A stretch of DNA of 64,000 bases from Nemertoderma westbladi (GCA_032718475.1 JAUCBJ010000535.1:1-64000); one strand, 5' to 3'; counted from the stretch's first letter, positions 21,426 to 33,427 are shown. Numbers and translations: made by a program. The notes: generated from the letters alone by a model not told the origin.

Positions 21426-22363
21426 CTATCGCCCTTCGCACTTAGTATGAATCATGTTACCCACCCATACACATACAATATATTACAGTATTACAATTAT
21501 CATTACTGTCAAGCAATAAAATAACAACAATAAATAATAACATATTAATCTGACCAAACCAATAAACTATGTTGTTACCGATTGAAGGAAAGGTTCATGT
21601 TACAGAGATGGTTTTTCTAACCAAAACAATAAACGATGTTGTTACTAAAAAGGGAAGGAGTAGGAGTAAAAAAATGATGAACATGAAGGGGGAGACAGGT
21701 ATGGGGGGGGGGGGGGGGTAACATGAATGGTGGTGGTAGGAGGTAAATTGAAAATATGGGGGTATAACAGGCGGGGGGGGGGGGGGGGGGGGTAGCAGCA
21801 AAACAGGCAGCTGAACAACGTAACCGAACGTCGCTTTCAATTAATTTCCATCTAATTAGGAAGATGGAATGTATACAAAACGGCGGTACTTTGAACGAAG
21901 CTCACGTTCCCATGGTAGTATTTTTTCCAGTTAATCACTTAATATCTGATCGTCTGATGGCAAGCATCACCATCGCTCATATTAATATCCATTGGCAACC
22001 ATGGACCCCTATTAATGTTTTGTGTCCTTCAATAATGTTTGCGTCCCTCATTAATATTTGTGTCCGGCCGCAATACAAACCAGTATATAAATGATAAATT
22101 ACGGGGTTTTGCCAGGCTATTGTTTCTGATTTAAGGGGTTTTACAGGTTGTTATTTCTGATTTAAGGGGGTTTGCCAGGTGGACTGTGGTTCTGCCTCGA
22201 AGTGGGCATAAGTTACGGGGAACTGTCTTTGGCTTATAACTCAAAAATGGCTGGTAGAAAAGCTTCGGGGTTCTGCCAGACGAAAAAGCCGATATCGAAT
22301 TACCCAAAAAGTCAAAAACATGAAAATCGAAAAAAATCGACTTAGGGGGTCTTGAAGGTGACG

Positions 22364-22850
22364 ACCCCAACTCCACAGGTGTTCATCACACCCACCCAAA
22401 CAAAGTAAGTGCCTTAGGCTTATAAATTTATTATTATTGAAGTTGCACTTTCTAGAAGAGAAAGTATATGTAACATATACTTTCTAAATAAAGTATATGT
22501 TTCAGGTTTCACTCCCAGCATCATGTAATGGAATCTCATGAATATCATTAAACAGGAATATCAATGCATTTTGTGGGTTTCCTGTCTTTTGGTCAATTAC
22601 ATTATTATAAACGAAATTAGAATTAAGGAGTTGAAATAGTTACATAATTATTACTTACCAGTGCATGATTCACCAGTTCCCTCATAGCCGGAATTGCAAG
22701 CACAGCTGAATCCACCAACAGTATTTGTGCAGCTAGCATCAATGTGGCAATTATCAGTATCAGTATCACATTCATCAATATCTATAAAGCATAAAACAGT
22801 ACCAATAATTAATCACAAAGAAAGTAAACCACCTTATTGAAAAATCAGAG
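22364..22850. repeat. cbEGF intron unit, copy 2, third piece (around exon copy 2)
   Basis: Same order as the other units: CCACAGGTGTTCATCACA, CAGGAATATCAATGCATTTT, AGGAGTTGAAATAGTTAC, exon, then AAAACAGTACCAATAATTAA. Confidence 0.8.
22659..22781 (-). CDS. cbEGF exon, copy 2
   Basis: Same 123-bp phase-1 exon as copy 1 with intact AG acceptor and GTAAGTAATAA donor. By eye it has two differences from copy 1: NCHID instead of NCHND, and one silent ACC to ACT change. All six cysteines, DIDEC and the hydroxylation consensus are kept. Confidence 0.85.
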
Positions 22851-23185
22851 TATACTAACTAAGCCCATGCCATTAACAGTGTAAATATTTATTTAATTTT
22901 TTAAGTCCAAAGTACTTTTGTAATCTACAATGTTTTAAAAATAGAGTACTAGATATTCCAAGTATTTATCAAATCTATCTTAACAAATATATAAAAATAT
23001 TTCCAATCCTTATTATATTTGAAAAAACTTAGCAAACTTGACAATTTTTTAATTGGAAATAATGACAAATTTGTGAAGTCATTTAATGGAATTACAGAGG
23101 GAGAGAATTTCATACATATATAATTTCCCGCTTTTTTTTCAATTAAAAGTGTCCAATAGAAGTGAAGTATGTTGTAGGCCTACAA
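22851..23185. other. AT-rich stretch, no gene seen
   Basis: No conserved frame or repeat recognised between the copy-2 exon flank and the Pao/BEL region. Confidence 0.5.
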
Positions 23186-23919
23186 AGTGTGAGCGGATCC
23201 AATTCGCTGCACTACCTAGCGGTAAATGGGCAAAGTGGCTTTTTACCAATTATAGTTGGCTAGGTGACATATAATGCAATATAATGTCACCTAACAACCA
23301 ACGGAGGCAATATACACTGCCAGCCACAGGGAGAGATGCCAGCGCACAGCTCATCTCAGGGTAGAAGCTAGCATAGGAACAGTGGAAGGTAGGTTTGGCC
23401 AAGGGGATAGATCAACCAATGGAGGGAGAGCATGTGTCCAATTACAGCGCATCCACTGGTTAGCCAAACCTAGGCAGTTAATGTGTTCCATGTAATATAT
23501 AACCGTTAATCTGTCAATTGTGCTTTAGTTGGTATATTGGGTGAGCAGAGTTTTCAACCGTCGTTGTTATCTGCTGTTACTGTGTTACTGATTGTGCTAT
23601 ACTACCGGTACTTGTATACTTATCAGAGATAGCAACGAGATTCTTATGAAGAATCTAACACAGCCGGAGTGCCTTAAGTACCTTTCAAGTCTATATAAGG
23701 GGGCCAGCCTATGATATTGTGAGGCAATATCAGGGAATCGAAGGAGGATTTACAACAAGGTGGAGAGCCTGGGACAGGGAATTTGGCCATCTGGCGAAGA
23801 TTATCCGACAAACCTTAAGGGGAATAACATCAGACGGACTCGCAGATAACCCTGTTAGTCAACAAAGTAAGTAAGTCAACAAAAGTTAGTCAACCTTTGC
23901 CAACAAAGTAGAAAAGGCA

Positions 23920-24880
23920 TTGATAGTTTTAAAGATGCTAGAAACACCATATGAACTTAATGCTTCAAGTAACATCACAAGCATAGTGCAGGCACTACCG
24001 ATATGGTTGAGGAATAAATGGAGGAAGATCGCTTTCTCCACTCGAGAAAAGAAGAGGGCGGAGCCTGGGTTGGAAGAGATGCCAAACTTCCTTAACTACG
24101 AAGCCGAGATGATAACAGATCCAGTGTACAGCGAGGAGAGTCTGGGCAAGGTACTGAAAGCAGAATATAGCCGACCTAAACCAGAACACAATGCTGCAGA
24201 TGCACATTCGAGAGTGAGGAAATCATTGCCATATGCAACCATTGATTGGACTATCAAGAATCTTCAATAGTGAAGCAGCATTCACGCTAATGGAGAATTG
24301 GGTGGCCGAGAAGATAGGATTAAAGACCAGGCCAAGTAAGATGGTGGTGACCACGATATCGAGCAAAGACGAGGTCATAAAGATGAGAATGGGACAGTGT
24401 GAAATTGGAGCAATAACACCAGGGTGCGACTATGAGGCTTCCATCGAACCCATCCGATGGTAGCCTCAATCAACACCAATGCCAGGCGACCTACAAAGAT
24501 CGAGATCGAGCAATACCTTTACCTGGACGGCATCGACTTCTCCATAACCGAACTAGATGTCCCGAAAGTGTTTCTCATAGTTGGCATGGACTGTCCAATG
24601 GCGCATGAGAGGCTGCAAACGATCTTCGGCGACAATAAAGAGTGAGACCCGGTGGCCATTCTCACGACATTCGGATGGATGCTCAGTGGCCCAATAAAGA
24701 CGAGGATCCTGTTTAGCATGTACGAATCCTCAGGATGCATGCTGTCCAGTACCGTTGAGGACAAAGAGCAGAAGCCAAAGACGGGCGATGGGGAGGTCCC
24801 ATATGGGAAGCGGTCCGAGCAGAAGTCAAGGACGGGCGATGGGGAGTTCCCATATGAGAAGCGGCCCGGGGAAGGATATT
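23920..24880 (+). pseudogene. Pao/BEL gag C-terminus and protease (DUF1758-like), frameshifted
   Basis: Frame 23920-24270 matches the Pao gag region: LPIWLRNKWRK, then PNFLNYEAEMITDPVYS, the block usually followed by the zinc knuckle. Frames 24233-24882 carry the retropepsin-like domain end (WVAEKIGL, VVTTISSKDE, a conserved IVGMDCPMA, then TTFGWMLSGPI). The domain order is correct, but at least three frameshifts and a stop at 24643 separate them. At 24765-24880 a ~60-bp repeat encodes two copies of a KTGDGEVPYGKR-like block. It is a dead gene. Confidence 0.65.
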
Positions 24881-25790
24881 AGGAGTTGGGGGCGGGTATG
24901 GATCTGGAACCACGCATAGTGGAAAGGGTGGAGGATGAGTCCAGAGAAATACTGCCTGCAGAGGAGTCAGAAGGAGGAGCAACAGCAAGAGAGTAGGTGG
25001 AGGAGAATGGGTTCGACGCACAGGACCTATAGGAAAAGGGATGGAACACAGACGTTCCTGGCGAGTATCAGTATAAGGATGGGGAAGAGCGGACGGCAAG
25101 GTACCCGAAGAGATGTCCGGAAGAGACGCCGGTCTGGTACAAGGATGGGGAAAATTGGACGGCGAGATATCCATAGAGATATACTGTACGGAAGAGATGC
25201 CGATCCAAATAAGGAGTATACAGATACCCGATATCTGTCTCCCTTTCCACCAGATATGGTGGAAAGGGAGAGGATGTAAGAAGGTTAATCCAAAGTGAGA
25301 GGAGCTGATGACGAAGGTTGATAAAGGAGACAGGTAAGTTAGAGGAGATGTGTTGTACACAGGGCTGGCAGAGTGCGAGAGGGCATTAAATGTTAAACCA
25401 TTTTGTGTACCGAATGATGACCAAGGGTCATTGGGGGCTTTAACGCCGGTGCACATATTCAGGGGAGGCCAGCAGAGGTGGCATGTACCAGTGCGGATGA
25501 GATGAAGGGCGGCATTCTACTGCCAAGTAATGACAAGATGAAGGGTAGCATTTTGCCGCCAGGGGATGATGAGGAGTTCTGTGAGGGGATGGAAAGGCCC
25601 AATCTTAGGGTGGAGGAGAAGGGAAGGTCAGGTCTAAGAGAGTTTGAATTGACAAGGAGAGTGGGGCGAAGAATAAGAGGACCTACAGGGGGGCAGTTGA
25701 AGAGTTGCCTGCTGGAAGAAGCACCCTTAAGTTGATGAGTCGTCCAATAAATTGGACTGAGGGGGGTGGTAATGAGGGAGATACACCCTT
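24881..25790 (+). other. Degraded 3' part of the Pao/BEL remnant
   Basis: Purine-rich, with many short frames. An inverted pair (GATATCTGTCTCC.. and CCACCAGATATGGTGGAAAG) lies near 25230-25265. Only 25360-25480 resembles a known protein (Pao integrase C-terminus). The long minus-strand proline-rich frame at 24713-25456 is a shadow. Confidence 0.4.
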
Positions 25791-25849
25791 CCCACAAAAA
25801 TAAAATATAAAAAAAAATATAAAAAAATAATATTTAGGAGTAGCTAGTT

Positions 25850-26135
25850 ATAATTACGTATGTCCAATGGTTACAAATGTACAATACATACATAGTACAC
25901 ATGTACTAACATATGGTATGAACGTACCAACGTACATAATAGGAGTAGCTAGTTACAATTATGTACATCCGATGGGTACAAATGTACAGTACAATAAATG
26001 CGTAGTACACATGTACTACCGTCTGGTACGAACGTACCAACGTACATAATTTATGCACTAACGCCGGGTCAATGGGACCATACATATGCACTAACGCCGG
26101 GTCAATGGGAACATACATACGCACAAAAGCCGGGT
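25850..26135. repeat. Short tandem repeats, three families
   Basis: A ~110-bp duplication built on GTACACATGTACTA and GTACGAACGTACCAACGTACATAAT-type palindromic blocks (25860-25945, 25955-26050). ATGCACTAACGCCGGGTCAATGGG-type ~34-bp units follow, repeated about three times (26052-26135). No gene. Confidence 0.75.
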
Positions 26136-26400
26136 CAGGTCACAGAGATGCCAGATGACTTGGTACAGCTTAGCTCGCAGATGTATCAAGGATGGGTAGT
26201 GAAAACAGACCCAGGGGGGCCAGCCTGGAAAGTTGGCCCCGAGAAGAGAATTCCACCCCATATCCAATACTAGATTGGATTCTAGCGGAATTGGAGGGCA
26301 CTTTAGGTTGGTGCTATCTTCTCACTGGGAAGATAGCATGGGGGAGTGTGAGTGGATCCAATTCGCTGCACTACCTAGTGGCAAATGGGGAAAGTTTATG

Positions 26401-27029
26401 CCGGATACTGATCACAATACTATGTATTAGATAGGTTATACAGTATGTTTTAGCTCGTATAGGTCGTGCCACCGGAAGTGACACGATGGCTGGGCTGATT
26501 CAGGCTTGGTGATAGCAGCTATCTGAGGATAGTACAACTGGCTATCTATTGGCATTGCTTTTTACCGCTCCGCTACATTTCCTGTTCAGTCAGTAAGTGA
26601 GCCTACCCACCGGTAGACTCACTGACAACTGTGCGACATTTATAGCTGGCTTTGCCTTAGCTTACAGTCTTAAGCTAAGGGTCTATTTATCCATAGGTCC
26701 GACTGTCCGGCTTCTGTTTGCATAGTGCAGCAGTGGTTGGATGTACTGTCAGGCTGTGTGTGTCTGAAATTTGTCAGTCACAAACTTTATCTGTGAGTTC
26801 GCTTGTAGAATATACCATATGGTATATTTATATTTCTGAATTCGTGCCTTGTCTGTCATTATATTATACGACCTGAGACCGCAGTAGTTTACAGGATCTT
26901 TTTCATATTAGATGGAGTCAGCAGCCTCAGCCTGACAGTCCCTGTAGCTAGCGCGTCTTTATCCATACTTCATCCCTAGCAATTGCCATCCTTTACCGAT
27001 CAGCCGATAGGACATTCAGAGTAGGTGAT
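26401..27029. other. Leader region before the second Pao/BEL gag, no gene
   Basis: Contains a small hairpin (GATAGCAGCTATC at about 26510) and CCGGTAG... inverted pieces. By position it would be the LTR and 5' leader of the 27030-28565 element, but no second LTR is in view. Confidence 0.4.
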
Positions 27030-28565
27030 GTGTTTAAGCCACCATATGATGGTGGATTTAGGAGTGATACACCATCAAATGTACAAAAATTTTCTACACC
27101 TGAGAATTTTTACCATTTCGATTGTTTGAAAGCAAACCCTGTGCTTAATTCGAGTCCAGGATTCCAGATACCTGTGGCACAAAATTCACCTGAATCACCA
27201 ATTAACAATTGGCCCACACGTGAACCATTACAGAACCCTTTTCATGATCCAGTTCACCGTGTGGGGATGGGATCTACTCCTAATATCGAATCACAGATGT
27301 GTGAAGTCATGACACAGGTTATGAATGTTAGTGCCATGAGTGTAAAGACTATTGAAAGGCTAAACACCTTTCATTGCCAAAAATGGAAGTGCCAAAATTT
27401 AATGGAGAAGCTAGTGGCTATATAAATTTTGTACCTCGTTTTATTTCTTATATTGAATCTCAAGAATTAAATGAAATGGAAAAATTTATGTGCTTAACAC
27501 AATATTTGGGCCCAATTCCTCTTGGTCTGGTTAAAGGGTTTTTAGGTTTGCCAGGTGGGTATAAAGCCGCATGGGATGCCTTGCATGGAAGGTATGGCCA
27601 TCCGAGTGTTATAGTTGAGAGAATTATAACATAATTGACAGAAAAAGTTGATCTGAACTCTGGTTCAGAAACACAACTTAGGTTCAAATTGCAAAATTAT
27701 GCAGACAAGATCTCACAAATGGTTTTGGTTTTGCAATATTTTAAATCAGCGGATGAAATGAATTCATCTACCAATCTGCGACGGGTTGCCGAGAACCTCG
27801 ACATTCGAATGTATGAGCGGTGGAAACGCAAAGTTTATTATATTAGACAAAACCACAACCGTGAACCTAGATTAACTGAACTTGCAGAATATATAAAATG
27901 TGAAGCACAGATTGTTAATGATCCTGTTTACGTTGATGTAGGTGGTGGCTACAGGCCAAACTAAACACCTAATGTACCAGGGTCAAGTCAATCTAGTAAA
28001 CCAATTCCACAGCGAGTGTCCACAATAAATAACTTAAATTCAACACCAATGGCTACATTAAATTATGTGTCAACCACTGGTGCACCATCTGGTTATAGAG
28101 GCACCAGCAGAAATAGGGGAGGTGGAAAACGACCGCTTAGGCCTGCTTCAGCTTCAGCACATGGGCCAGACCCATCCACACAATCTAAAGAAGCTATGAA
28201 GTCCCCAGAACCAGTACAAGGGACTTCTAATAGAGCAGGCTATAAAGAGGCAAATCCAGCCACAATTCCAAAGCGAGTACTAAATTGTTCTTATTATGAA
28301 CAAGAAGGACATACAATATCCCATTGCTCAAAGGTTAATCATTTGGACATTATCCATAGGTGGCATGCTACCACAGTGGGGATGTATGTCACTATTGTGT
28401 GGAAACCCCTTTCCACACAATAGGAAAACTGCCTGCCCAACATATTCAAAAATAACACGCAAACCAATCTGTGAGCATTGTCAAGGTGCTCACCACTCTG
28501 TCCTTCATTGGATTCTTGGTTATATAGAGGATACCAAGAAATCAGCTAAAATTAAAACATTTTAA
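27030..28565 (+). pseudogene. Pao/BEL gag, truncated
   Basis: Frames 27030-27425, 27374-27634, 27635-27964 and 28016-28423 follow the Pao gag (DUF1759) layout. An N-terminal spacer comes first, then MPKMEVPKFNGEASGYINF, the typical start of the gag core. LPGGYKAAWDALHGRYG follows, then RLTELAEYIKCEAQIVNDPVY, a glycine/proline-rich linker, and a C-x4-E-G-x-T-x2-C-type degenerate knuckle (CSYYEQEGHTISHC) where a CCHC is expected. One frameshift (~27400) and stops at 27632 and 27962 break it. It ends abruptly at 28565 where cassette X begins, so pol is missing. Confidence 0.7.
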
Positions 28566-28807
28566 AACATTTGCGTCCTCCCTTCCTCGTAAACTGTATG
28601 TCCCTCTCCCAGACATAACGGGTGTCGCTTTAGAGTCCTAAACACTATATCGGCGATGAAACATACGTTAACCGATAACTCTATAGCCAAATAATATTGT
28701 AGGATTATCCGCAGAGGTGAGGTAATCGCCCAGTATATACACCTTCTCCATTTCAACTGTGATTCAAACTCATTGACGTTAGACTTCTTCATAGACTCCT
28801 TCTCCAT
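28562..28807 (-). CDS. Cassette X ORF3, unknown
   Basis: An 81-codon frame starting ATG at 28807. The stop of ORF2 and this ATG overlap as TAATG, a stop-start arrangement used for reinitiation in some viruses and retroelements. The start is charged (MEKESMKKSNVNEFESQLKW). A hydrophobic stretch in the middle (IIL..YLAIELSVNVCFIADIVF) could be one membrane segment. No family recognised. It abuts the truncated Pao gag at its 3' end. Confidence 0.45.
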   Translation of the reverse strand: MEKESMKKSNVNEFESQLKWRRCIYWAITSPLRIILQYYLAIELSVNVCFIADIVFRTLKRHPLCLGEGHTVYEEGRTQMF

Positions 28808-29206
28808 TACTCCTCCTTACTCTCCTTATAATCCCAACTGAACATTAGGTATGAGATATAGCCGGTTCCAGTTTTGAGCGTGTTATACTCCCGGAAATAT
28901 CCTTGCTCTATAGCCCAGAGCAACAATGTTCTAGTGTCCATGTAAGGTGTAGGCAATTGGTCCTCTTCTTTGGGCATCCCAGCGAAATTGCTAATGAGAT
29001 CTTCCCGTATACCGGATACAATCTTTATGATGCTCTTGTCGAGTATGACGTCGCGCACTGCCTTGGGTAACATTCTAGCCTCTATTTTACAAGCTAGGTC
29101 AATGGATTTTATTATCCGCTTAATCATGGTGTGTCGTTGTGTCACCCCTCCGGCATCGGAATCTTTTGGTCGCTCCGCTTGTCGGCTGAAGACGTGTACT
29201 AGTACT
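28807..29206 (-). pseudogene. Cassette X ORF2, C-terminal part
   Basis: Open frame of ~130 codons: basic start (RQAERPKDSDAGG), then a helical domain (IKRIIKSIDLACKIEARMLP) and an acidic end (DYKESKEE). It is separated from its N-terminal part (32510-32712 and 31626-31662) by LINE copy C and another retroelement. No family recognised. The residues upstream of 29206 in the same frame are the LINE tail. Confidence 0.45.
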
Positions 29207-31625
29207 ACTACTAGGATCGGCATGCTGCATTGCAGCTGCATTTTTAGGAATGCTGTGCCGGCTTGTCAACAAAATTGCACCGCCACAACTCCCTATCACC
29301 CATGACATTTGCTAGATCATCCGCATCTTTAAGGCCTGTGTCCTTTAAGATGCGTCTCAAGAAAGTCATGGGCTGTCCACCATGCTTATTCACTCCATGA
29401 GGCCGCCAAAGTACAAGATTATGCACTGGCTGGTCCTCACGGCGAAAGCAATGTCCTGCAAAGCGGAGGCGATTTTGGTATAGTGTCAAGCTTGGGGGAA
29501 CCAATGAGACACACCCAATGTTATATAGTGTCTGGTTGGAGATGTGTGCATTGTACTTGACACAATGAACCCGGCGTAGCATTCTTGTAATGTGCCATCC
29601 AGAGATTTGGTGTCCTCAGCAGTTAGAGCCCAGCATGGACTCCCATAGAGGAGTACTGGAACTACTGCTGCTTTAAATAATCGGACCTTAAGTTTCCGAT
29701 TAATTCTCGGTGACTTCCAATCCTGGAAAGCCTATGCCCATGCCTTTCCCTTACGTATTCGAAGGTCCTCACCTGACTTCCAGATCCATGATCCCAGGTA
29801 AATAAGTCGTCCACATGCTCAAGCATACCATCCTATGAGCTTATGCTCATCCGATCAGAGACTTGCTGAGAACTTTCAAAGTTAACTGTCAAAATTTTGG
29901 TCTTTCTGGAGTTAATAAAAAGACCAACACTCGAAGCAGCATATTCTAATGAGCCGAGGAGCCGTTGAGCTCCCTCTACTGATTCTGAGAGTACTCCTAT
30001 GTCATCATCAAAGTCTAGATCAGTTAGGTACTTGGCAGGATTTCCTCGACTTCTGGAGCCAGTAGGTGGAGTTATCATCACCCCATCATCATTATGATGA
30101 TCTAAGGACATGCATAGAACATAGTCAACCACAATTATGAACAAGAATGGTGCAAATGTGTCTCCCTGGAGGACACCCCATAACACTTCAAATGGTTCTG
30201 TGTCACAATCAACAGTAGACACATATGTTGTCGACCATCATATACTGATCTGATTGCTGCAATAATTTCATCAGGAATCCCATATAATGAAAGTATGCTG
30301 AACATACGTGAGTGGGAGACTAAATCAAAGGCCTTGAAGAAGTCAACAAAGATAACAGCCAGATGCCTGTCTTTCTTTTTTGATAACTCTTCAATTATCC
30401 TTCTAAGTGTCGAAATGGGCTCCATGGTCCCACAACCTTTACGGAACCCATTCTGATTTCCACGGAGCAGTCTTTCAATGGGATCCCTGATGCGATTTAA
30501 TAGAATTCTATTGTATAGCTTTGCAGCAATCGAGATCAATGAGATTCCCCAAAAAGAACCATAGAGTGTTAGGTTGCCCTTCTTGGGAACTGGCACCAAC
30601 TTATTTGTTTTCATTTCATGTGGGACTCTTGTTGTACGGTACATGTCTACTATGATGGGATAGATGAGCTTTAAACACTCAGGTATTTTAAAGACCTCGG
30701 GGGAAACACCATCTACTACACTGGCACGATTGGTCATAATGCTCTTTGCAGCAGCCTTCACTTCTGCAAAGGAGATATCGCCAATGGGAATATCTGGGAG
30801 TACAGACTCAGACACTTTTACTTCTATAAAGTTATCACGCAATACCCTGTCATTATTGATCAAAGTGGGCCTTCCAACCATTGAGGCGATCGGCTGGTGA
30901 TTCACCTTAACCTTGGTAGTTGGTTGGCTTTTCTGCCCAGTAAGCAAATTGATCGATTTCCATGCCAGGAATGATTGCCTGCTGTCGTCAGCATCATTGA
31001 TGGCATCAACCTGTTGGTTTATTAGCTCCTGTAGATTAACAGAGTACTGCCTGTTCAGGGACCTAGATGCAGCCTTAACTGCATTCTTGGCTGCTGTAGT
31101 CTGTTTGAGTCGGGACTCTTTTATGCGCCTTATATAGGTCATTTCGGCACTTCTGGATTTTGTTGTCAGTCCAGGGGGCCCTTTTCCTGTTTCGAGGGTA
31201 TACAGGAACTGTTTCTGCAGCTGCTAACTTAACTGCTTCTGTAAAGGCAGTATAGCCCTCACACTGATCTGCCGCCTCAGAGGCAAGAGCCTCATACCTG
31301 TTGCTCAGCTGTAGTGTGAAGCTGGATCTCACACTTGGCTGTTGCAACAGAGAGGACCAGTCATGCTGCGGCAAGGCAGATTTCGTTGTTCTGCTAGCAC
31401 GCAGACTAAGTCTTACCTTGGCCACAATAAGGCAGTGATCACTGGAGAAGGGTCGAAGTGTAAATGCATTACAGTCTTGTATAGAGCTCCTGTAATTCCT
31501 ACGAAACAGAATATGGTCTATCAGGGACTTGTGACCACTGGGTCCACTATGAGTCCATAGCTTTCCAGTTCGCTTCTTTAACTGGGTACCAGCCGAAAAC
31601 AATCCATTTCCAGAGATAATCCATA
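29207..31625 (-). mobile_element. RTE-like LINE, copy C
   Basis: Minus-strand copy of the same family as copy A, from the endonuclease end (about 31602) to the 3' tail TACTACTACTAGGATCGG. Fragments are at 31075-31602 (endonuclease end), 30135-31142 (RT with FVDFFKAFD), 29833-30222 (RT palm; its FADD is altered to FDDD) and 29244-29582 (C-terminal domain). Several frameshifts make it inactive. It is inserted in cassette X. I could not find a clean target duplication. Confidence 0.85.
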
Positions 31626-31662
31626 ATCCAGGAGGAGGAAATCCAGGTTTGATATGATCTCC
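31626..31662 (-). pseudogene. Cassette X ORF2, middle fragment
   Basis: About 37 bp between the two retroelements continue the ORF2 frame in phase across the 13-bp duplication (EIISNLDFLLLDY). This shows that both elements landed in one original reading frame. Confidence 0.45.
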
Positions 31663-31675
31663 GGATGCTCCACTA

Positions 31676-32509
31676 TTTTTTTTTTTTTTTACTCAAAAGC
31701 CTCCATATATTATAATATTAACAAACAATAATTCGAATATAAAAACGCACCAAAACAAGTACAAATATAACCCACCACCAGCTGATACAAACTGTTACCT
31801 AGCAACAATACAAACAATACAAATTGGTCAGTACCCATCACCAGTCTGCCACTCTGCCACTGCCAGTACCCAACAAACCCGCCAGACCTCTAACATCTAA
31901 CCCGTCCCGGGGTCCGAGTCCGCGTTCGCCCACACAATGGACGCGTCCGCCACCGCTGCCTGCGCCGGTCTTCTAGCGGCCGACCGAAACCCACGGAGGC
32001 ACATCAGGGACGACTGGAGTAAGGCGAAATTGATGCGTCGCCGCACCCACGCTACCGACTCCGGGTAGGGAACCTGTTGTTTCTCCGACAGCCTCAACGC
32101 CAGCCGCTTGACAAACTGCTTCGCAGCCGGCGCCATGCCCCCGAAAGCGGAAAATATGAGGGGGGTGAAGGTTGAGTGCTCAACCTCACGGATCCGCTCC
32201 TCGTATCTCCGGATCTTCCTCGCCTCGTGATGGAGGTGGGCGGCGTCCAGCGACATCGCTGCGTTGGTGTCCGCCAGCGGGTTGAACACCGACATGTCGA
32301 TAAACATCTTCTGGAAGCGGTTGCCCCAGAATCCGCTTACCGACACGTCGAGTCTCGCCTGCTGGTCTGTCGATGTGGACCGGAGAATGAAGGACTCCCC
32401 CGTCAGCGGCTGGAGCATCGGCTCGACAGCCACGTTGTGGGCCACCTCAGTCAGGGAGTCGGCGACGAAATCGCGGATCTCGTTGTGTCTGATTGAGGGG
32501 AATCCTTGA
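31676..32509 (-). mobile_element. 5'-truncated poly(A) retroelement in cassette X
   Basis: On the minus strand it begins in coding sequence at 32509 and ends with ~15 A (31676-31690 as T on the plus strand). It is flanked by the perfect 13-bp target duplication GGATGCTCCACTA (31663-31675 and 32510-32522). This is a classic target-primed insertion. Its coding part is the C-terminal domain described in the next entry. Confidence 0.9.
31897..32509 (-). pseudogene. Reverse transcriptase C-terminal domain (fragment)
   Basis: About 200 codons: RHNEIRDFVADSL, then ARLDVSVSGFW with FIDMSVFNPLA, then EVEHSTFTPLIFSAFGG, then a helical tail (RRRINFALLQSSLMCLRG). I recognise this as the nuclease-like C-terminal region of a widespread animal RT family. 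The D-x-n-D arrangement is reminiscent of restriction-like endonuclease folds, but the catalytic set is not proven. It is the same family as 1230-3090. The track joins it to the N-terminus of cassette X ORF2; that fusion is an insertion artefact. Confidence 0.75.
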
Positions 32510-32712
32510 GGATGCTCCACTATAGGGATTTCGTAGGTCATATCCTCTCTAATCGGTATGTTAATAGGAAAGTTGGTTGTCCTCATGAGCACCAGCACTA
32601 CCGCTTGAGTAGAGTGGGGTTGAGGTTCTCGCGTCATTTCGATATGAGGTATCTGTAGTCTCTGTGACAAACATTGAGCAAAGGTAATGCTATCGAAGCT
32701 TTCGGGTGTCAT
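32510..32712 (-). pseudogene. Cassette X ORF2, N-terminal part
   Basis: ATG at 32712 overlaps the end of ORF1 by 23 bases in another frame. The ~63 residues before the insertion include MTPESFDSITFAQCLSQRL and VVLVLMRTTNF. The frame continues at 31626-31662 and, after LINE copy C, probably at 29206. No family recognised. Confidence 0.5.
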
Positions 32713-33427
32713 CCTTTGCTTCGCTTTGATCGTGGAATATCCAATAGAATGGTAGGCTTGCGAGCCTTCTGCCGAACACCTCGATCTCGCCTTTCTCGTA
32801 CGCCTTGTATGCTTTGAATAGGCTAAGAGCTTCCCTCTTCTCCTGTGTCGACTTGTTGGACTCGTCTATTATCATACTGTAGACGTCCGGTTCGACTAGT
32901 TTGGGTTCGTAAATCACGATCTCGCCAGCATCCGGTCCACTCATTTTGAACGAGTGATACGGATTCATCAAGGGGTATCTGCCTCCCTGATAACGCAGAC
33001 TCTGGTGGTTTGGACATCGCACTAATATCGGCTCAGGGTTCTCTGGGTTCAAGTGCATAGGTATCGCGTTTTCTTGCACACGCATACATCCTCCACATTT
33101 ATAGAAGAGTTTATAAATGGAGAACGCTTCCTTAGTCTCCGGATCTGCTCCTCGAGCGCGTCTATACAGGTGCATCCTGTCGAATTCGTCCCTGGCTGCA
33201 GGCATGGGTTCACCCGCCGTCTGATATTGTAGCATGTGGTATAATCGACTCATCTCTATATCGGGGTCCTCGCAGATGTCGCTGGCATCACACAACGCAT
33301 CATAGGGGTATAGAGCGTTAAATTCCGTGCATAACTCCTCCGTTCTCTTGTTGTAGGCGTTTTGTCGATGTCGCGTAATGTTTGGATCCGCCTTTGACTT
33401 AGCAAGCTTGGCTGTACTCCTTGCCAT
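32690..33427 (-). CDS. Cassette X ORF1, unknown protein with Cys/His motif
   Basis: A 245-codon frame from ATG 33427 (MARSTAKLAKSK). It has a basic start and an acidic helical region (DASDICEDPDIEMSRLYHML). A C-x2-C ... C-x2-H set (KCGGC, then VRCPNH ~30 residues on) could bind zinc. A charged helical C-terminus follows (STQEKREALSLFKAYKAYEKGE). Upstream in-frame codons to 33622 lie in an unrelated dispersed repeat, so I prefer the 33427 start. Codon composition is richer in G+C than the surroundings. It overlaps ORF2 by 23 bases, like compact viral or transposon genes. I do not recognise it. Confidence 0.55.
   Translation of the reverse strand: MARSTAKLAKSKADPNITRHRQNAYNKRTEELCTEFNALYPYDALCDASDICEDPDIEMSRLYHMLQYQTAGEPMPAARDEFDRMHLYRRARGADPETKEAFSIYKLFYKCGGCMRVQENAIPMHLNPENPEPILVRCPNHQSLRYQGGRYPLMNPYHSFKMSGPDAGEIVIYEPKLVEPDVYSMIIDESNKSTQEKREALSLFKAYKAYEKGEIEVFGRRLASLPFYWIFHDQSEAKDDTRKLR

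Larger units (their letters stand above)
20214..22363. mobile_element. DNA element with CGTCACCTTCAAG terminal inverted repeats
   Basis: The left end CGTCACCTTCAAG, then CCCCCTAAGTCGATTTTT, is matched in inverse complement by the right end at about 22330-22363, apart from a small indel. The unit is continuous across this point in the copies at 12450, 35605 and 44742. Flanks give a 4-5-bp duplication (ACCC or ACCCC). The 2.15-kb interior has no transposase. It holds a hairpin (20398-20566), an inner TTAA element end (21228-21284), an 18-bp minisatellite and G runs. It is non-autonomous and of unknown superfamily. Confidence 0.65.
23186..26400 (+). mobile_element. Pao/BEL element remnant with internal deletion
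   Basis: It contains Pao gag and protease pieces (23920-24880). At 25360-25480 a short stretch resembles the C-terminus of Pao integrase (LNVKPF, LGALTPVHIFRGG). RT, RNase H and the integrase core, which should lie between, are absent. A ~55-bp direct repeat (GGATCCAATTCGCTGCACTA) lies at 23197 and 26354, compatible with LTR or leader remnants. A purine tract (GAGGGGGGTGG) lies at about 25757. Stops and frameshifts are frequent. Confidence 0.55.
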